Shown piece after piece: positions 36,605-45,710 of a DNA stretch of 64,000 nt (its first letter is position 1; each line of letters starts with the position of its first letter). Below the pieces are notes generated by a model that ran no database searches, was not told where the DNA came from, and saw only the letters and a list, made by a program, of their open reading frames with translations. The DNA lies in assembly GCF_963677035.1 (NCBI RefSeq), contig NZ_OY781472.1, positions 1,922,001 through 1,986,000 on the forward strand, read 5' to 3'. Position numbers and translations under genes: made by a program. The stretch comes from an uncultured Hyphomonas sp. (lineage in GTDB: Bacteria; Pseudomonadota; Alphaproteobacteria; Caulobacterales; Hyphomonadaceae).

Positions 36605-37891
36605 ATGATCCGCCCCATTCTCTGGTTTCTCGCCCGTTTGCCGCTGCTTGTCCTGATCCTCGTCATGGCACTGGTCATGTCGAGCTGCACGATGCTGGGC
36701 TTGAATTATGCGAGCCTCGAAACCACCAACAAGCCCGCCCCGGCGCCCGCGCTGAACCTGCCCGCCATCACGGCGGAGGGCAGCCCGGCGCGCGAAGCCC
36801 TGAAGCAGACATTCGAGGATGTGCTCTACGGGCCCTGGCCCGCGGGCATGCCGGTCAGCTTCGGTGACTGGCAGATGATCGATCCGGACTATCTGAATGG
36901 CCGCGGCACGCTGGAGGAAGTGAAGATCACGGTCGGCAGCGGCGAGGGCGCCCGTTCGTTCATGATGGTCACCGCCTTTCCCAACGCCTCAGGCCCCGTG
37001 CCTGTGGTGATCAGCCAGACCTTCGCGGACACATGTTCCGTCTTTCCGGACGAGCCGGTCACCAATGCGGAAGGCACGGTCTGTGACGGCGCCATGATGG
37101 AAGGTTTCCCCGGCTGGGCGGCGACCCAGTTCTTCGGCCGCTATATCGCGCTGGCGCCTGTGGCGCAGTATTTCGATGCCGGGCTCGCCTATGCGAGCTT
37201 CTATGCCTCCGATTTCATCCCGGACCGCAAGAAGGAGGCGCCAGAAGCCATGGCGGCGCTGGGCGGGCCGGTGAACCCGACCTCTGCCCTGATGGCGTGG
37301 GCTTACAGCTTCTCTGCCGCCGTGGATGTGCTGGAGGCTGATCCGCGCATCGACCCGCGGGCAATTGCCGTCATGGGCCATTCCCGGCATGGCAAATCTG
37401 CCCTGATCGCGGCCGTCTGGGACCGGCGCATCGCAGCCGTTGTGGCGCACCAGTCAGGTTTTGCCGGCGCGTCGCTGTCGCGGTCGCACACAGGCGAGGG
37501 GCTGGACCGGATGGCGAAAACCTATCCCCACTGGCTGGCACCTCAAGCGCAGGATTGGCTGGACCGGCTGGACGAAATTCCCGTCGATCAGCATGAACTG
37601 CTGGCGCTTGCCGCGCCGACACCGATCCTGCTCGGCAATGGCCGCCGGGATGTATGGTCTGACCCGAACTCCTCGTTCCGCGCAGCTGAGGCGGCGAGTG
37701 CGGCCTATGAGGTGACCGGGCACACGGGCCTGACGGTTTCAGACATGGAGGAGTTTGACCCCGCCGCGGGCCTCGCCTGGTGGCTGCGTCCCGGCGGGCA
37801 CAGCGTGGTTCCGGCAGATATCGACGCGTTCACGGCCTTCCTGCAGACGCATCTCGTGGGGGAGGAAAGTTCACAATATGCTGTTCACTAA
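36605..37891 (+). CDS. Alpha/beta hydrolase lipoprotein related to glucuronoyl esterase (CE15)
   Basis: A 428-residue lipoprotein: a long hydrophobic signal ending VMSSC (Cys28). An alpha/beta-hydrolase domain has the nucleophile in GHSRHGKSA, followed by WDRRIAAVVAHQSGFAGAS. The C-terminal histidine lies in RPGGHSVVPADID. This order and spacing match carbohydrate-esterase family 15, which cleaves ester links between lignin and glucuronoxylan; the usual GCSRxGK is GHSRHGK here. The ATG at 36605 has AAGG six bases upstream; an ATG at 36599 is possible. Marine-polysaccharide substrates are conceivable. Confidence 0.8.
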   Translation: MIRPILWFLARLPLLVLILVMALVMSSCTMLGLNYASLETTNKPAPAPALNLPAITAEGSPAREALKQTFEDVLYGPWPAGMPVSFGDWQMIDPDYLNGRGTLEEVKITVGSGEGARSFMMVTAFPNASGPVPVVISQTFADTCSVFPDEPVTNAEGTVCDGAMMEGFPGWAATQFFGRYIALAPVAQYFDAGLAYASFYASDFIPDRKKEAPEAMAALGGPVNPTSALMAWAYSFSAAVDVLEADPRIDPRAIAVMGHSRHGKSALIAAVWDRRIAAVVAHQSGFAGASLSRSHTGEGLDRMAKTYPHWLAPQAQDWLDRLDEIPVDQHELLALAAPTPILLGNGRRDVWSDPNSSFRAAEAASAAYEVTGHTGLTVSDMEEFDPAAGLAWWLRPGGHSVVPADIDAFTAFLQTHLVGEESSQYAVH

Positions 37892-37940
37892 AGGCGATGC
37901 GCAGTAAGTATAAGAAAAACAGTGCTTAGGGAGGGCGCCC

Positions 37941-38375
37941 ATGCCGATCAATGTTGAATTTCTTTACCCTGTTCTCGCGCTTGTCGTGTGGACGCTGGTC
38001 ATGTTGCTGTGGATGTATGCGACGCGCATTCCGGCGATGCAGAAGGCGCAGATCAATCCTGACGATGCGCGCCATCCCGGCACTTATGTCGACAAGATGC
38101 CGGCAAATGTCCGGTCAGTGGCCGACAATTACAATCACCTGCACGAACAGCCGACGATCTTTTACGCCCTGATGTTCTTTACCGCCCTGACCGGCGGGGG
38201 AGACCATACCGCCACCTATCTGGCCTGGGCCTATGTGGGCCTGCGGGTGGTGCATTCCTTTGTGCAGATCCTGTCGCCGAAAGTGACCCTGCGGTTCCTG
38301 ATGTTTGTGCTTTCCTCGCTGACGCTGCTGATCCTGGCGGGCAAGGAAGTGATCCGCATCCTCACGCTGGCATAG
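37941..38375 (+). CDS. MAPEG family membrane protein
   Basis: A 144-residue inner-membrane protein with four helices in the MAPEG family, which includes microsomal glutathione S-transferases and leukotriene synthases. The family signature is VADNYNHLHEQPTIFYALMF in helix 2. YVGLRVVHSFVQI in helix 3 contains the conserved Arg/His pair. It may use glutathione. A GGAGGGCGCCC ribosome-site region precedes the ATG. It lies between the CE15-like esterase and prfA. Confidence 0.9.
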   Translation: MPINVEFLYPVLALVVWTLVMLLWMYATRIPAMQKAQINPDDARHPGTYVDKMPANVRSVADNYNHLHEQPTIFYALMFFTALTGGGDHTATYLAWAYVGLRVVHSFVQILSPKVTLRFLMFVLSSLTLLILAGKEVIRILTLA

Positions 38376-38427
38376 AACCGCCGGAAGGGGCTTACCAGCT
38401 GCCTGAAACGGCACTAGAGAAGCCGCC

Positions 38428-39504
38428 ATGGCAAGCATTTCAGATTCCCGCCTCCAGCAGGTGATTGATCGGTTCGAGGAAGTCGAGGCGCGCATGGGCG
38501 CGACCTCGGATACGGCCGAAATCATCGCCCTGTCGAAAGAGCATGCAGAGCTGAAGCCCGTCGTCGACAAGGCGCGGGACCTGCTCAATTCGCGTACCGG
38601 CCTGAAAGAGGCCCAGGCGCTGGCCAGTGGGGCCGACAAGGACATGGCCGAACTGGCCGAGATGGAAATCGAGGAAATCAGGGACAAGCTGCCCGGGCTG
38701 GAAGAGGAAATGCAGATCCTTCTTCTGCCGAAGGATGTCGACGATACTGCGGACATCGTCCTTGAAATCCGCGCCGGGACAGGCGGCGACGAGGCCGCGA
38801 TATTCGCCGGAGACCTGTTCCGCATGTATTCGCGCTATGCTCAGCTGATGGGCTGGAAGGTGGATATCGTCGATGCCTCGCCGGGCGATGCGGGCGGCTA
38901 CAAGGAGATCGTCGCGAACGTGTCGGGCGACGGCGTGTTCGGCCACATGAAGTGGGAAAGCGGCGTGCACCGCGTGCAGCGCGTGCCGGCGACAGAGACG
39001 CAGGGGCGGATCCACACTTCCGCGGCAACCGTTGCCGTCCTGCCCGCACCGGAAAATATCGAGATCGAAATCAAGCCGGATGACATCCGTATCGATACAA
39101 TGCGCTCGTCCGGGGCAGGGGGGCAGCACGTCAACACGACTGACTCCGCTGTGCGCATCACGCACCTTGCAACAGGCATTATGGTGACCAGTTCCGAGAA
39201 GTCGCAGCACGTCAACCGCGACAAGGCGATGGAGCAGCTCAAGATCCGCCTCTACGAGAAACAGCGGGCCGAAGCCGATGCCGAGCGCGCAGAAGCGCGG
39301 GCCAGCCAGATCGGTTCGGGCGACCGGAGCCAGAAAGTGCGCACCTACAACTATCCCGAAAACCGGGTGACCGATCACCGGATCGGCCTGACTCTGTATT
39401 CGCTGGACCGGATCGTTTCGGGCGACAAACTGCAGGACGTGATCGAAGCGCTGATCACGGAAGACCAGGCGCGCAAGCTTGCCGCCATGGAAGAGGCTGG
39501 CTGA
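38428..39504 (+). CDS. prfA: Peptide chain release factor 1
   Basis: Recognises UAA and UAG stop codons and triggers peptide release; 358 residues. The catalytic GGQ is in [12 protein letters not shown]. The stop-codon recognition motif falls within the [18 protein letters not shown] region. PrmC, encoded 20 bp downstream, methylates the GGQ glutamine, which explains the gene pair. Confidence 0.97.
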   Translation: MASISDSRLQQVIDRFEEVEARMGATSDTAEIIALSKEHAELKPVVDKARDLLNSRTGLKEAQALASGADKDMAELAEMEIEEIRDKLPGLEEEMQILLLPKDVDDTADIVLEIRAGTGGDEAAIFAGDLFRMYSRYAQLMGWKVDIVDASPGDAGGYKEIVANVSGDGVFGHMKWESGVHRVQRVPATETQGRIHTSAATVAVLPAPENIEIEIKPDDIRIDTMRSSGAGGQHVNTTDSAVRITHLATGIMVTSSEKSQHVNRDKAMEQLKIRLYEKQRAEADAERAEARASQIGSGDRSQKVRTYNYPENRVTDHRIGLTLYSLDRIVSGDKLQDVIEALITEDQARKLAAMEEAG

Positions 39505-39524
39505 TCGCCGGCGCAGGCGTCAGG

Positions 39525-40394
39525 ATGGAGGTGTCCGGCGTGCAAACCTATCAGGATCTTCTCCGCACTGGCACACAGGGCCTGCGCGCGGCTGGCCTTG
39601 AGGAGGCGAGCCTTGAGGTGCGCCTGATGATGATGGCCGCGTCCGGTCTGTCCCGCACCGGACTGATTTCTGCCGAGGCAGACAGTGTGCCGGATGACAT
39701 TGCGGGCCGGTTCAACGAGATGCTCCGTAGGCGGCAGGTGCGTGAACCGCTTCAGCACATTCTCGGCACGACGGAGTTTTACGGGCTGGAATTCCTTTGC
39801 GATGCGCGGGCGTTGATCCCCCGGTCGGACAGTGAAGCGGTGGTGGAGGCTGCCTTGCGTCTCGTCCCGGAAGACGCGGCGATGACGATCGCAGACCTTG
39901 GGACCGGGACGGGGTGCCTGCTGGCGGCCCTTCTGGCGAACCGTCCGCAGCTGCGCGGCGTGGGCGTGGAGGCGAGCCCGCAGGCGGCAGGCCTTGCGCG
40001 GCAGAACCTCTCCCGGCTGGGGCTGGAGCGCCGCGCCTTGGTATTTGAGGGGAGCTGGGCGGACTGGCAGGACTGGCACACCGCCGGTCTGATCATTTCC
40101 AACCCGCCCTACATCGCCAGTGCTGAGATTGCCGGCCTCGCGCCGGAAGTACGCACACATGATCCGATGGCGGCGCTGGATGGCGGGGCGGACGGTCTGG
40201 CGGCCTACCGGGAGATTATTGCACTTGCCGGCCAATACCTGCCCCCCGGGGCCTGGCTGGTGTTCGAAATCGGCCACGACCAGAAGGAAGCGGTATCCGG
40301 ACTGATGGAATCGGCAGAATTTACCGAAATCGGGGCCTCAAAAGACCTCGGTGGAAATGATCGTGCCGTTTGGGGGCGGAAAGCCGAAAGGTGA
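39525..40394 (+). CDS. prmC: Release factor glutamine methyltransferase
   Basis: Methylates the glutamine of the GGQ motif in RF1 and RF2 (289 residues). The N-terminal substrate-recognition helices precede a SAM methyltransferase core with LGTGTGCLLAALL and the NPPY motif (SNPPYIAS) that holds the target glutamine. It forms a two-gene operon with prfA. A GTG at 39540 would be an alternative start. Confidence 0.95.
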   Translation: MEVSGVQTYQDLLRTGTQGLRAAGLEEASLEVRLMMMAASGLSRTGLISAEADSVPDDIAGRFNEMLRRRQVREPLQHILGTTEFYGLEFLCDARALIPRSDSEAVVEAALRLVPEDAAMTIADLGTGTGCLLAALLANRPQLRGVGVEASPQAAGLARQNLSRLGLERRALVFEGSWADWQDWHTAGLIISNPPYIASAEIAGLAPEVRTHDPMAALDGGADGLAAYREIIALAGQYLPPGAWLVFEIGHDQKEAVSGLMESAEFTEIGASKDLGGNDRAVWGRKAER

Positions 40395-40593
40395 ACTCAC
40401 ATTTTCGCTTGGCGGCCAAGGCATTACAGGATAGAAGACTCGTGTGAAACGATATGAGTGGGTTCCAGTGGTTTCCCTCTTCGATCACAGGCTTCGCGCA
40501 AAAAACTGGGGCTGTGGCCAGCTGAACAAACGGCCAGCGCGACGGGAACGGCCTGCATAAACCTGGCAGGCGCATGAACATGGGACTGACTTC

Positions 40594-41262
40594 ATGAAAC
40601 GCTCACGTGGGCGCAACCGCCGGTCAGGCGGTAACAACCAGAACAATTTCAACAATCCGAACCGGCACTATGAATCTGTCGGGCCGGACGTGAAAATCCG
40701 TGGGTCCGCCCAGCAGGTACTCGAAAAGTACCAGCAATATGCGCGGGACGCCCAGACCAGTGGCGACCGGATTCTTTCGGAAGCCTATTATCAGTTCGCC
40801 GAACATTACCAGCGGATCGTCGCCAAACAGCTGGAAGCGCGCGAGCGCCAGCAGCAACAGCGCGGCGGAAACCGCGATGACCGCGACCAGAGCCGCCGTG
40901 ACAATTCCCGTAATGACGGGGATGACAACGCCAATGAGTCCGGCAAGGGCGACGAGGAAAAGACCGAGGCCAGCGTGGAACGCCGCGATGCGCCCGTCCG
41001 GAATGATGACGGCAACGAAGACGCCATGCGCGTCATCGACGAGGACAAGTCGTCCGACGAGTCCAGCGCGTCTTCGGAGGAGGACAAGGCCGAAAAGCCC
41101 AAACCCCGCCGCAAGACGACGCGCCGGAAGACCTACAAGACCGGGGAAAATGAGGGATCTGACGATGCCGACCCGTCTGATGGGGTCCTGAAGACGGTGT
41201 CCCGTGGCCGCCGCAAGGCCAAGGACACAGAAGCAGAACCGTCTGCCGAAACCACTGACTAA
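40594..41262 (+). CDS. DUF4167 domain protein (RNA-binding-like, charged tail)
   Basis: A 222-residue protein found across alphaproteobacteria. The N-terminal KRSRGRNRRSGGNN segment is rich in Arg, Gly and Asn and could contact RNA. The DUF4167 core (residues about 25-90) contains GSAQQVLEKYQQYARDA. The second half is a long acidic and basic disordered tail (repeated Asp/Glu then KPRRKTTRRKT). The function is unknown; nucleoid or ribosome association is speculation. It sits between prmC and clpB, with an intrinsic terminator after it. Confidence 0.9.
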   Translation: MKRSRGRNRRSGGNNQNNFNNPNRHYESVGPDVKIRGSAQQVLEKYQQYARDAQTSGDRILSEAYYQFAEHYQRIVAKQLEARERQQQQRGGNRDDRDQSRRDNSRNDGDDNANESGKGDEEKTEASVERRDAPVRNDDGNEDAMRVIDEDKSSDESSASSEEDKAEKPKPRRKTTRRKTYKTGENEGSDDADPSDGVLKTVSRGRRKAKDTEAEPSAETTD

Positions 41263-41284
41263 GGCCCCTGGCCCCGTCATGAAC

Positions 41285-41320
41285 AAAAAGCCCGGTGCGC
41301 CACAGGCCGCCGGGCTTTTT
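41285..41320. terminator. Intrinsic terminator after the DUF4167 gene
   Basis: AAAAAGCCCGG (41285-41295) pairs with CCGGGCTTTTT (41310-41320), with five T residues after the stem. It is symmetric, so it could work on both strands. Confidence 0.88.
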
Positions 41321-41349
41321 CGTGTGTGATCCTTCCCGTCGCAGGGGAG

Positions 41350-41377
41350 TTGTAACACCGGAAACTGTTCCCACATT
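41350..41377 (+). promoter_or_regulatory. Candidate heat-shock (sigma32) promoter of clpB
   Basis: TTGTAA (41350-41355), 14 bases, then CCCACATT (41370-41377) matches the sigma32 spacing and most of the consensus (TTGAAA-N13/14-CCCCATnT). It lies about 80 bp upstream of clpB, which is a heat-shock gene in other proteobacteria. Confidence 0.4.
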
Positions 41378-41457
41378 GGCTGTGAAGGACAATGGCGCTG
41401 CCGCTAAGCGGGGTGCCGGGATCCCGAAACAAATCTGCCTTTGAAAGGGGATGATAC

Positions 41458-44073
41458 ATGAATATTGAGCAATATACCGAGCGCGCCCGTGCCATAATCC
41501 AGGGCGCTCAGACAGCCGCACTGGCGGCGGGACATCAGGTTCTGACGCCGGCGCATGTCCTGAAAGAAATGCTGGAGGATCGCGACCAGATGGCCGTGAA
41601 CCTCATCCGTGCGAGCGGCGGACGGCCCGAACTGGTCGTGCAGGGCATCGACACGGCGATTGGCAAACTTCCGAAAGTCTCCGGCTCCAACACCGGCCTG
41701 CGATTGGAGCAGGCGGGGGCGAAACTCTTCCAGGATGCCGAAGCCGGCGCCAAGAAGGCGGGCGACTGCTTTGTGACGACTGAACGCCTCCTGCTGGCCA
41801 TTGCCGGGCTTTCCGGTGATCCGGCATCCGATGTTCTCAAAGATGCCGGTGTGACACCGAAAGCCCTGGAAGGGGCGATTGCCCAGCTGCGCCAGGGCCG
41901 CACGGCCGATAGCGCGAATGCCGAAGAAGGCTATGAAGCCCTCAAGAAATATGCCCGCGACCTGACCCAGGATGCGCGCGACGGCAAGCTCGACCCGGTG
42001 ATCGGCCGCGATGAGGAAATCCGGCGCACGATCCAGGTGCTTTCACGCCGGTCCAAGAACAACCCGGTTCTGATCGGTGAGCCCGGCGTGGGTAAGACCG
42101 CGATTGCCGAGGGCCTGGCTCTGCGCATCGTCAACGGCGATGTTCCGGAAAGCCTGAAAGACAAGAAATTGTTGGCGCTGGACATGGGCGCATTGATTGC
42201 CGGGGCGAAATTCCGCGGGGAATTCGAGGAACGCCTCAAGGCCGTGCTGAACGAAGTGCAGCAAGCCGAAGGCGGCGTGATCCTGTTCATCGACGAGATG
42301 CACACGCTGGTCGGCGCAGGCAAGGGCGACGGCGCCATGGATGCGTCCAACCTGCTGAAGCCTGCGCTGGCCCGCGGTGAGCTCCACTGTGTGGGGGCCA
42401 CAACGCTGGACGAGTACCGTAAATATGTCGAAGGCGACGCCGCACTCGCCCGCCGTTTCATGGCGGTGTTTGTGGACGAGCCGACCGTGGAAGACACGAT
42501 TTCGATCCTCCGTGGCCTGAAAGGCCGCTATGAGGCGCACCATGGTGTGCGTGTGTCGGACGCGGCGATCGTGTCGGCCGCAACACTGTCGAACCGCTAC
42601 ATCACGGACCGTTTCCTGCCGGACAAGGCCATCGACCTGATGGACGAGGCTGCCTCGCGCCTGCGCATGCAGGTCGACTCCAAGCCCGAAGAACTCGATG
42701 AGATCGACCGCCGCCTGCTGCAGCTGAAGATCGAAGCTGAAGCGCTGAAGAAAGAGAAAGACGCCGCATCGGTCGACAGGCTGAAAACACTTGAGGAGGA
42801 GATTGCAGAATTGCAGTCCCATTCCGACGAGCTGACAACGGCGTGGAGCGCGGAAAAGAACAAGCTGAAAGGCGCAGCGACCGCGAAGGATCAGCTGGAC
42901 CGGGCCTATGCCGAAATGGCTGAAGCTCAACGCCAGGGTGACCTGGGCAAGGCATCCGAGCTGAAATTCTCGACCATTCCGGAACTGGAAAAACTGATCC
43001 GGGAAACCGAAAGCAGCGAAGATGGCGGCGGAGGCGTTGTCTCCGAAGTTGTGAAGCCGGAAGACATTGCCGCGGTCGTCTCGAAGTGGACGGGCATTCC
43101 GGTCGACAAGATGATGGAAGGTGAGCGCGAAAAACTGCTGCAGATGGAAGACGCCCTGCGCAAGCGGGTCGTCGGCCAGGACCCGGCCCTTGAAGCGGTG
43201 TCCAATGCCGTGCGCCGTGCGCGTGCCGGTCTGCAGGATCCGAACCGCCCGATTGGCTCCTTCCTGTTCGTCGGTCCGACCGGTGTCGGTAAGACAGAGC
43301 TGACCAAGGCGCTCGCCGAATTCATGTTCGACGACGACACAGCCATCCTGCGGCTCGATATGTCCGAGTTCTCGGAGAAGCATTCCGTGGCCAGATTGAT
43401 CGGGGCCCCTCCGGGCTATGTCGGTTATGATGAAGGCGGCGTGCTGACCGAAGCGGTTCGCCGGCGCCCTTATCAGGTCGTCCTGTTCGACGAGGTCGAA
43501 AAGGCCCACCCGGACCTGTTCAACACGCTGTTGCAGGTGCTGGACGATGGCCGCCTGACGGATGGCCAGGGCCGGACCGTGGACTTCAAGAACACGATCA
43601 TCATCATGACGTCGAACCTCGGCGCGGATGCCCTTGCCTCCGGTGAGGAAGGGGACATCTCCGAGGGCGCGAAAGACTCGGTGATGCATGCCATCCGGGC
43701 CCACTTCCGTCCGGAGTTCATCAACCGGATCGACGAGATCGTCTTCTTCAAGCGGCTTGGCCGCGGCGAGATCGACCATATCGTCGACATCCAGATGGAA
43801 CGCCTCGAAGGTCTGCTGAAGGACCGCAAGATGCATCTGGAGCTCACGCTTGATGCGCGCAACTGGCTGGCCGCCCGTGGGTATGACCCGGTTTACGGCG
43901 CCCGCCCGCTGAAGCGCGTGATCCAGAAGGAGTTGCAGGACCCGCTGGCCCGGTTGCTCCTGGAAGGCCGCATCCATGATGGCGAGACCATCAAGATCGG
44001 TGTGGAAGGGGACCAGCTGTCGATCAATGGCGTTCCGAACGACTTCGCCAAGGGCGCAGCCGTCCTGAACTGA
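41458..44073 (+). CDS. clpB: ATP-dependent disaggregase ClpB
   Basis: Hexameric AAA+ chaperone of 871 residues that pulls apart protein aggregates with DnaK. The order is: N-domain, AAA1 with Walker [14 protein letters not shown], the long coiled-coil middle domain (about 400-520), AAA2 with [14 protein letters not shown], and a C-terminal oligomerisation domain. AAAGGGG precedes the ATG by seven bases. The gene is bracketed by a sigma32-like promoter and a 20-bp perfect stem terminator. Confidence 0.97.
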   Translation: MNIEQYTERARAIIQGAQTAALAAGHQVLTPAHVLKEMLEDRDQMAVNLIRASGGRPELVVQGIDTAIGKLPKVSGSNTGLRLEQAGAKLFQDAEAGAKKAGDCFVTTERLLLAIAGLSGDPASDVLKDAGVTPKALEGAIAQLRQGRTADSANAEEGYEALKKYARDLTQDARDGKLDPVIGRDEEIRRTIQVLSRRSKNNPVLIGEPGVGKTAIAEGLALRIVNGDVPESLKDKKLLALDMGALIAGAKFRGEFEERLKAVLNEVQQAEGGVILFIDEMHTLVGAGKGDGAMDASNLLKPALARGELHCVGATTLDEYRKYVEGDAALARRFMAVFVDEPTVEDTISILRGLKGRYEAHHGVRVSDAAIVSAATLSNRYITDRFLPDKAIDLMDEAASRLRMQVDSKPEELDEIDRRLLQLKIEAEALKKEKDAASVDRLKTLEEEIAELQSHSDELTTAWSAEKNKLKGAATAKDQLDRAYAEMAEAQRQGDLGKASELKFSTIPELEKLIRETESSEDGGGGVVSEVVKPEDIAAVVSKWTGIPVDKMMEGEREKLLQMEDALRKRVVGQDPALEAVSNAVRRARAGLQDPNRPIGSFLFVGPTGVGKTELTKALAEFMFDDDTAILRLDMSEFSEKHSVARLIGAPPGYVGYDEGGVLTEAVRRRPYQVVLFDEVEKAHPDLFNTLLQVLDDGRLTDGQGRTVDFKNTIIIMTSNLGADALASGEEGDISEGAKDSVMHAIRAHFRPEFINRIDEIVFFKRLGRGEIDHIVDIQMERLEGLLKDRKMHLELTLDARNWLAARGYDPVYGARPLKRVIQKELQDPLARLLLEGRIHDGETIKIGVEGDQLSINGVPNDFAKGAAVLN

Positions 44074-44084
44074 ACCACATCACA

Positions 44085-44128
44085 CCAAACGAAAACGGCG
44101 CAGGGAAACCTGCGCCGTTTTCGTTTGG
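44085..44128. terminator. Bidirectional hairpin terminator between clpB and the M23 gene
   Basis: A perfect 20-bp stem (44085-44104 with 44109-44128) closes a GAAA tetraloop in the 74-bp gap between converging genes. Short T runs lie within the 3' arm on both strands. Confidence 0.85.
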
Positions 44129-44147
44129 GCTGGCGAGAAGCCCGGCC

Positions 44148-45521
44148 TCAGGGCGACGGCGGATTGACCGGTAGGGAAACGCTCAACAGTCCGGCGCCCT
44201 GTTCAGCGCGAATGTCATCGATCGCGTCACGGGCTTGCAGGAACTCATCCATGATGACCGGCGCCTCGGCCAGTTTGCGGCCGGTGGGCAGTTTCAGGCG
44301 CATCGCGTTCACCGGCTTGCCATTGATGTACACTTCATAGTGCAGGTGAGGTCCGGTGGAGGCGCCTGTTGATCCGACATAGCCTATGGTTTCGCCCTGA
44401 TGCACGCGGCGTCCCTTGCGAAGGCCGCGGGCGTAGCGCGACAGGTGGGCATAGGCCGTCTTGTAGCCATTGGCGTGCTGGACGACGATGTAGTTGCCGT
44501 AGCCGCCCCGGCGCGCGGCCCAGATGACGGTGCCATTGCCGGCTGCGTAGACCGGTGTGCCGCTTGGTGCGGCAAAGTCCGTGCCCTTGTGCAGGCGGGT
44601 ATAGCCCGAGATCGGATGGACGCGATTGCCGAAGGAAGAGGACAGCCGCGCGCCGTTGATCGGCGTCTTCATCAGGAATTTCGTGGCGCTCTCGCCATTG
44701 AAATCAAAGTAATCGGTCTCCCCATCATCGGAGGGGGTGAAGCGGTAGAAGCTGCGTGTCAGCGCCTTGCCGTCCAGGGAGGCGTAAATCAGGTTTCCGG
44801 TCTTTACCGGGTGTCCTGCCTCGTCGGTGTACGTTTCGTACACCATTTCGAAGGAGTCGCCGGGATGGATTTCACGTTGAAAGTCAACGTCATAGGCAAA
44901 GACGGAGGCAAAATCGACGACCTGCTGGTCTCCGGCGCCGAGTTTCAGGGCCGTTTCATAGATTGAGGTGTCGATCGGGGCGCTGACGCGGTGATAGTGC
45001 GGGGTCAGGCGGGCATTGAGGGCTGCGGCCGTCCAATGGCCGTCATTTCCGCGCTTGATGAACAGGTTCCGGCCGGCTTCGGCTTTTACGTTCAGGGCGC
45101 TGAGGTGCCCGTCATCCAGAAAGACTTCGGCTTCGAGACCCGGCAGCAGGCGGCGCGGGTCCAGCAGGTCTTCCTCATAAAGGGTCTGAAGCGCGCCAGC
45201 GGCTTCGTTCGCCGGGGCGCCGAGGCGTTGGACGAGGCCGGTCAGGGTCTCACGGCGGGCGAGTTTACCGGTTGCTGTTTGCAGTGGAGGGGCGGGCGGC
45301 TGGATATCGGTGGCGGTCAGCAGCGTCGCTGCCAGCGGCGGGGGCGCAAGAGCGGCCTCGGCGGTGCCCGGACCGTTCTGGCCGTTTGGTCCGGCAATCA
45401 GCAGGCCAGCGATGGCAGATCCCGTGCCCAGGACAAGGAGTGCGACGAGACTTTTGACGCCATGTGACAGCGTCGAGCGTGCAGGCGCCTTGGGTTCTGT
45501 CGGTTTTTGAGTGTCTTGCAT
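44148..45521 (-). CDS. M23 family (LytM-type) peptidoglycan endopeptidase
   Basis: A 457-residue inner-membrane-anchored protein (uncleaved hydrophobic segment near residues 27-45) with a periplasmic body. The C-terminal peptidase domain has HKGTDFAAPSGTPVYA, which supplies His and Asp zinc ligands, and GPHLHYEV with the HxH ligands. Residues about 90-300 form a Csd3/MepM-type N-domain. The ATG at 45521 has GGAGGGG eight bases upstream, so the frame to 45599 is not used. It cuts cross-links, or activates amidases if degenerate; all zinc ligands are present here. Confidence 0.9.
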   Translation of the reverse strand: MQDTQKPTEPKAPARSTLSHGVKSLVALLVLGTGSAIAGLLIAGPNGQNGPGTAEAALAPPPLAATLLTATDIQPPAPPLQTATGKLARRETLTGLVQRLGAPANEAAGALQTLYEEDLLDPRRLLPGLEAEVFLDDGHLSALNVKAEAGRNLFIKRGNDGHWTAAALNARLTPHYHRVSAPIDTSIYETALKLGAGDQQVVDFASVFAYDVDFQREIHPGDSFEMVYETYTDEAGHPVKTGNLIYASLDGKALTRSFYRFTPSDDGETDYFDFNGESATKFLMKTPINGARLSSSFGNRVHPISGYTRLHKGTDFAAPSGTPVYAAGNGTVIWAARRGGYGNYIVVQHANGYKTAYAHLSRYARGLRKGRRVHQGETIGYVGSTGASTGPHLHYEVYINGKPVNAMRLKLPTGRKLAEAPVIMDEFLQARDAIDDIRAEQGAGLLSVSLPVNPPSP

Positions 45522-45710
45522 GGTGCAAGCCCCTCCATTTTGTTCGCCATCCTGGCATTCTGCCTGCAAATCCTGTGCAGACCGGCGTTTATTCGTCAAA
45601 TTATTATCGCCTTTGCCTATTAAGGCTTTTGAAACACCGCCGGAAAGGAATTCCCCTTTCAGGAAAGATTCTAAATTCCACAGCGAGCCGGACGCAAGCC
45701 GGATGAGTCA

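Noticed and set aside
40408..40420. CTTGGC-G-GCCAAG dyad after prmC
   Set aside because: Only 13 bp, without a T-run or neighbouring regulator. It may be a chance match in a GC-rich gap.
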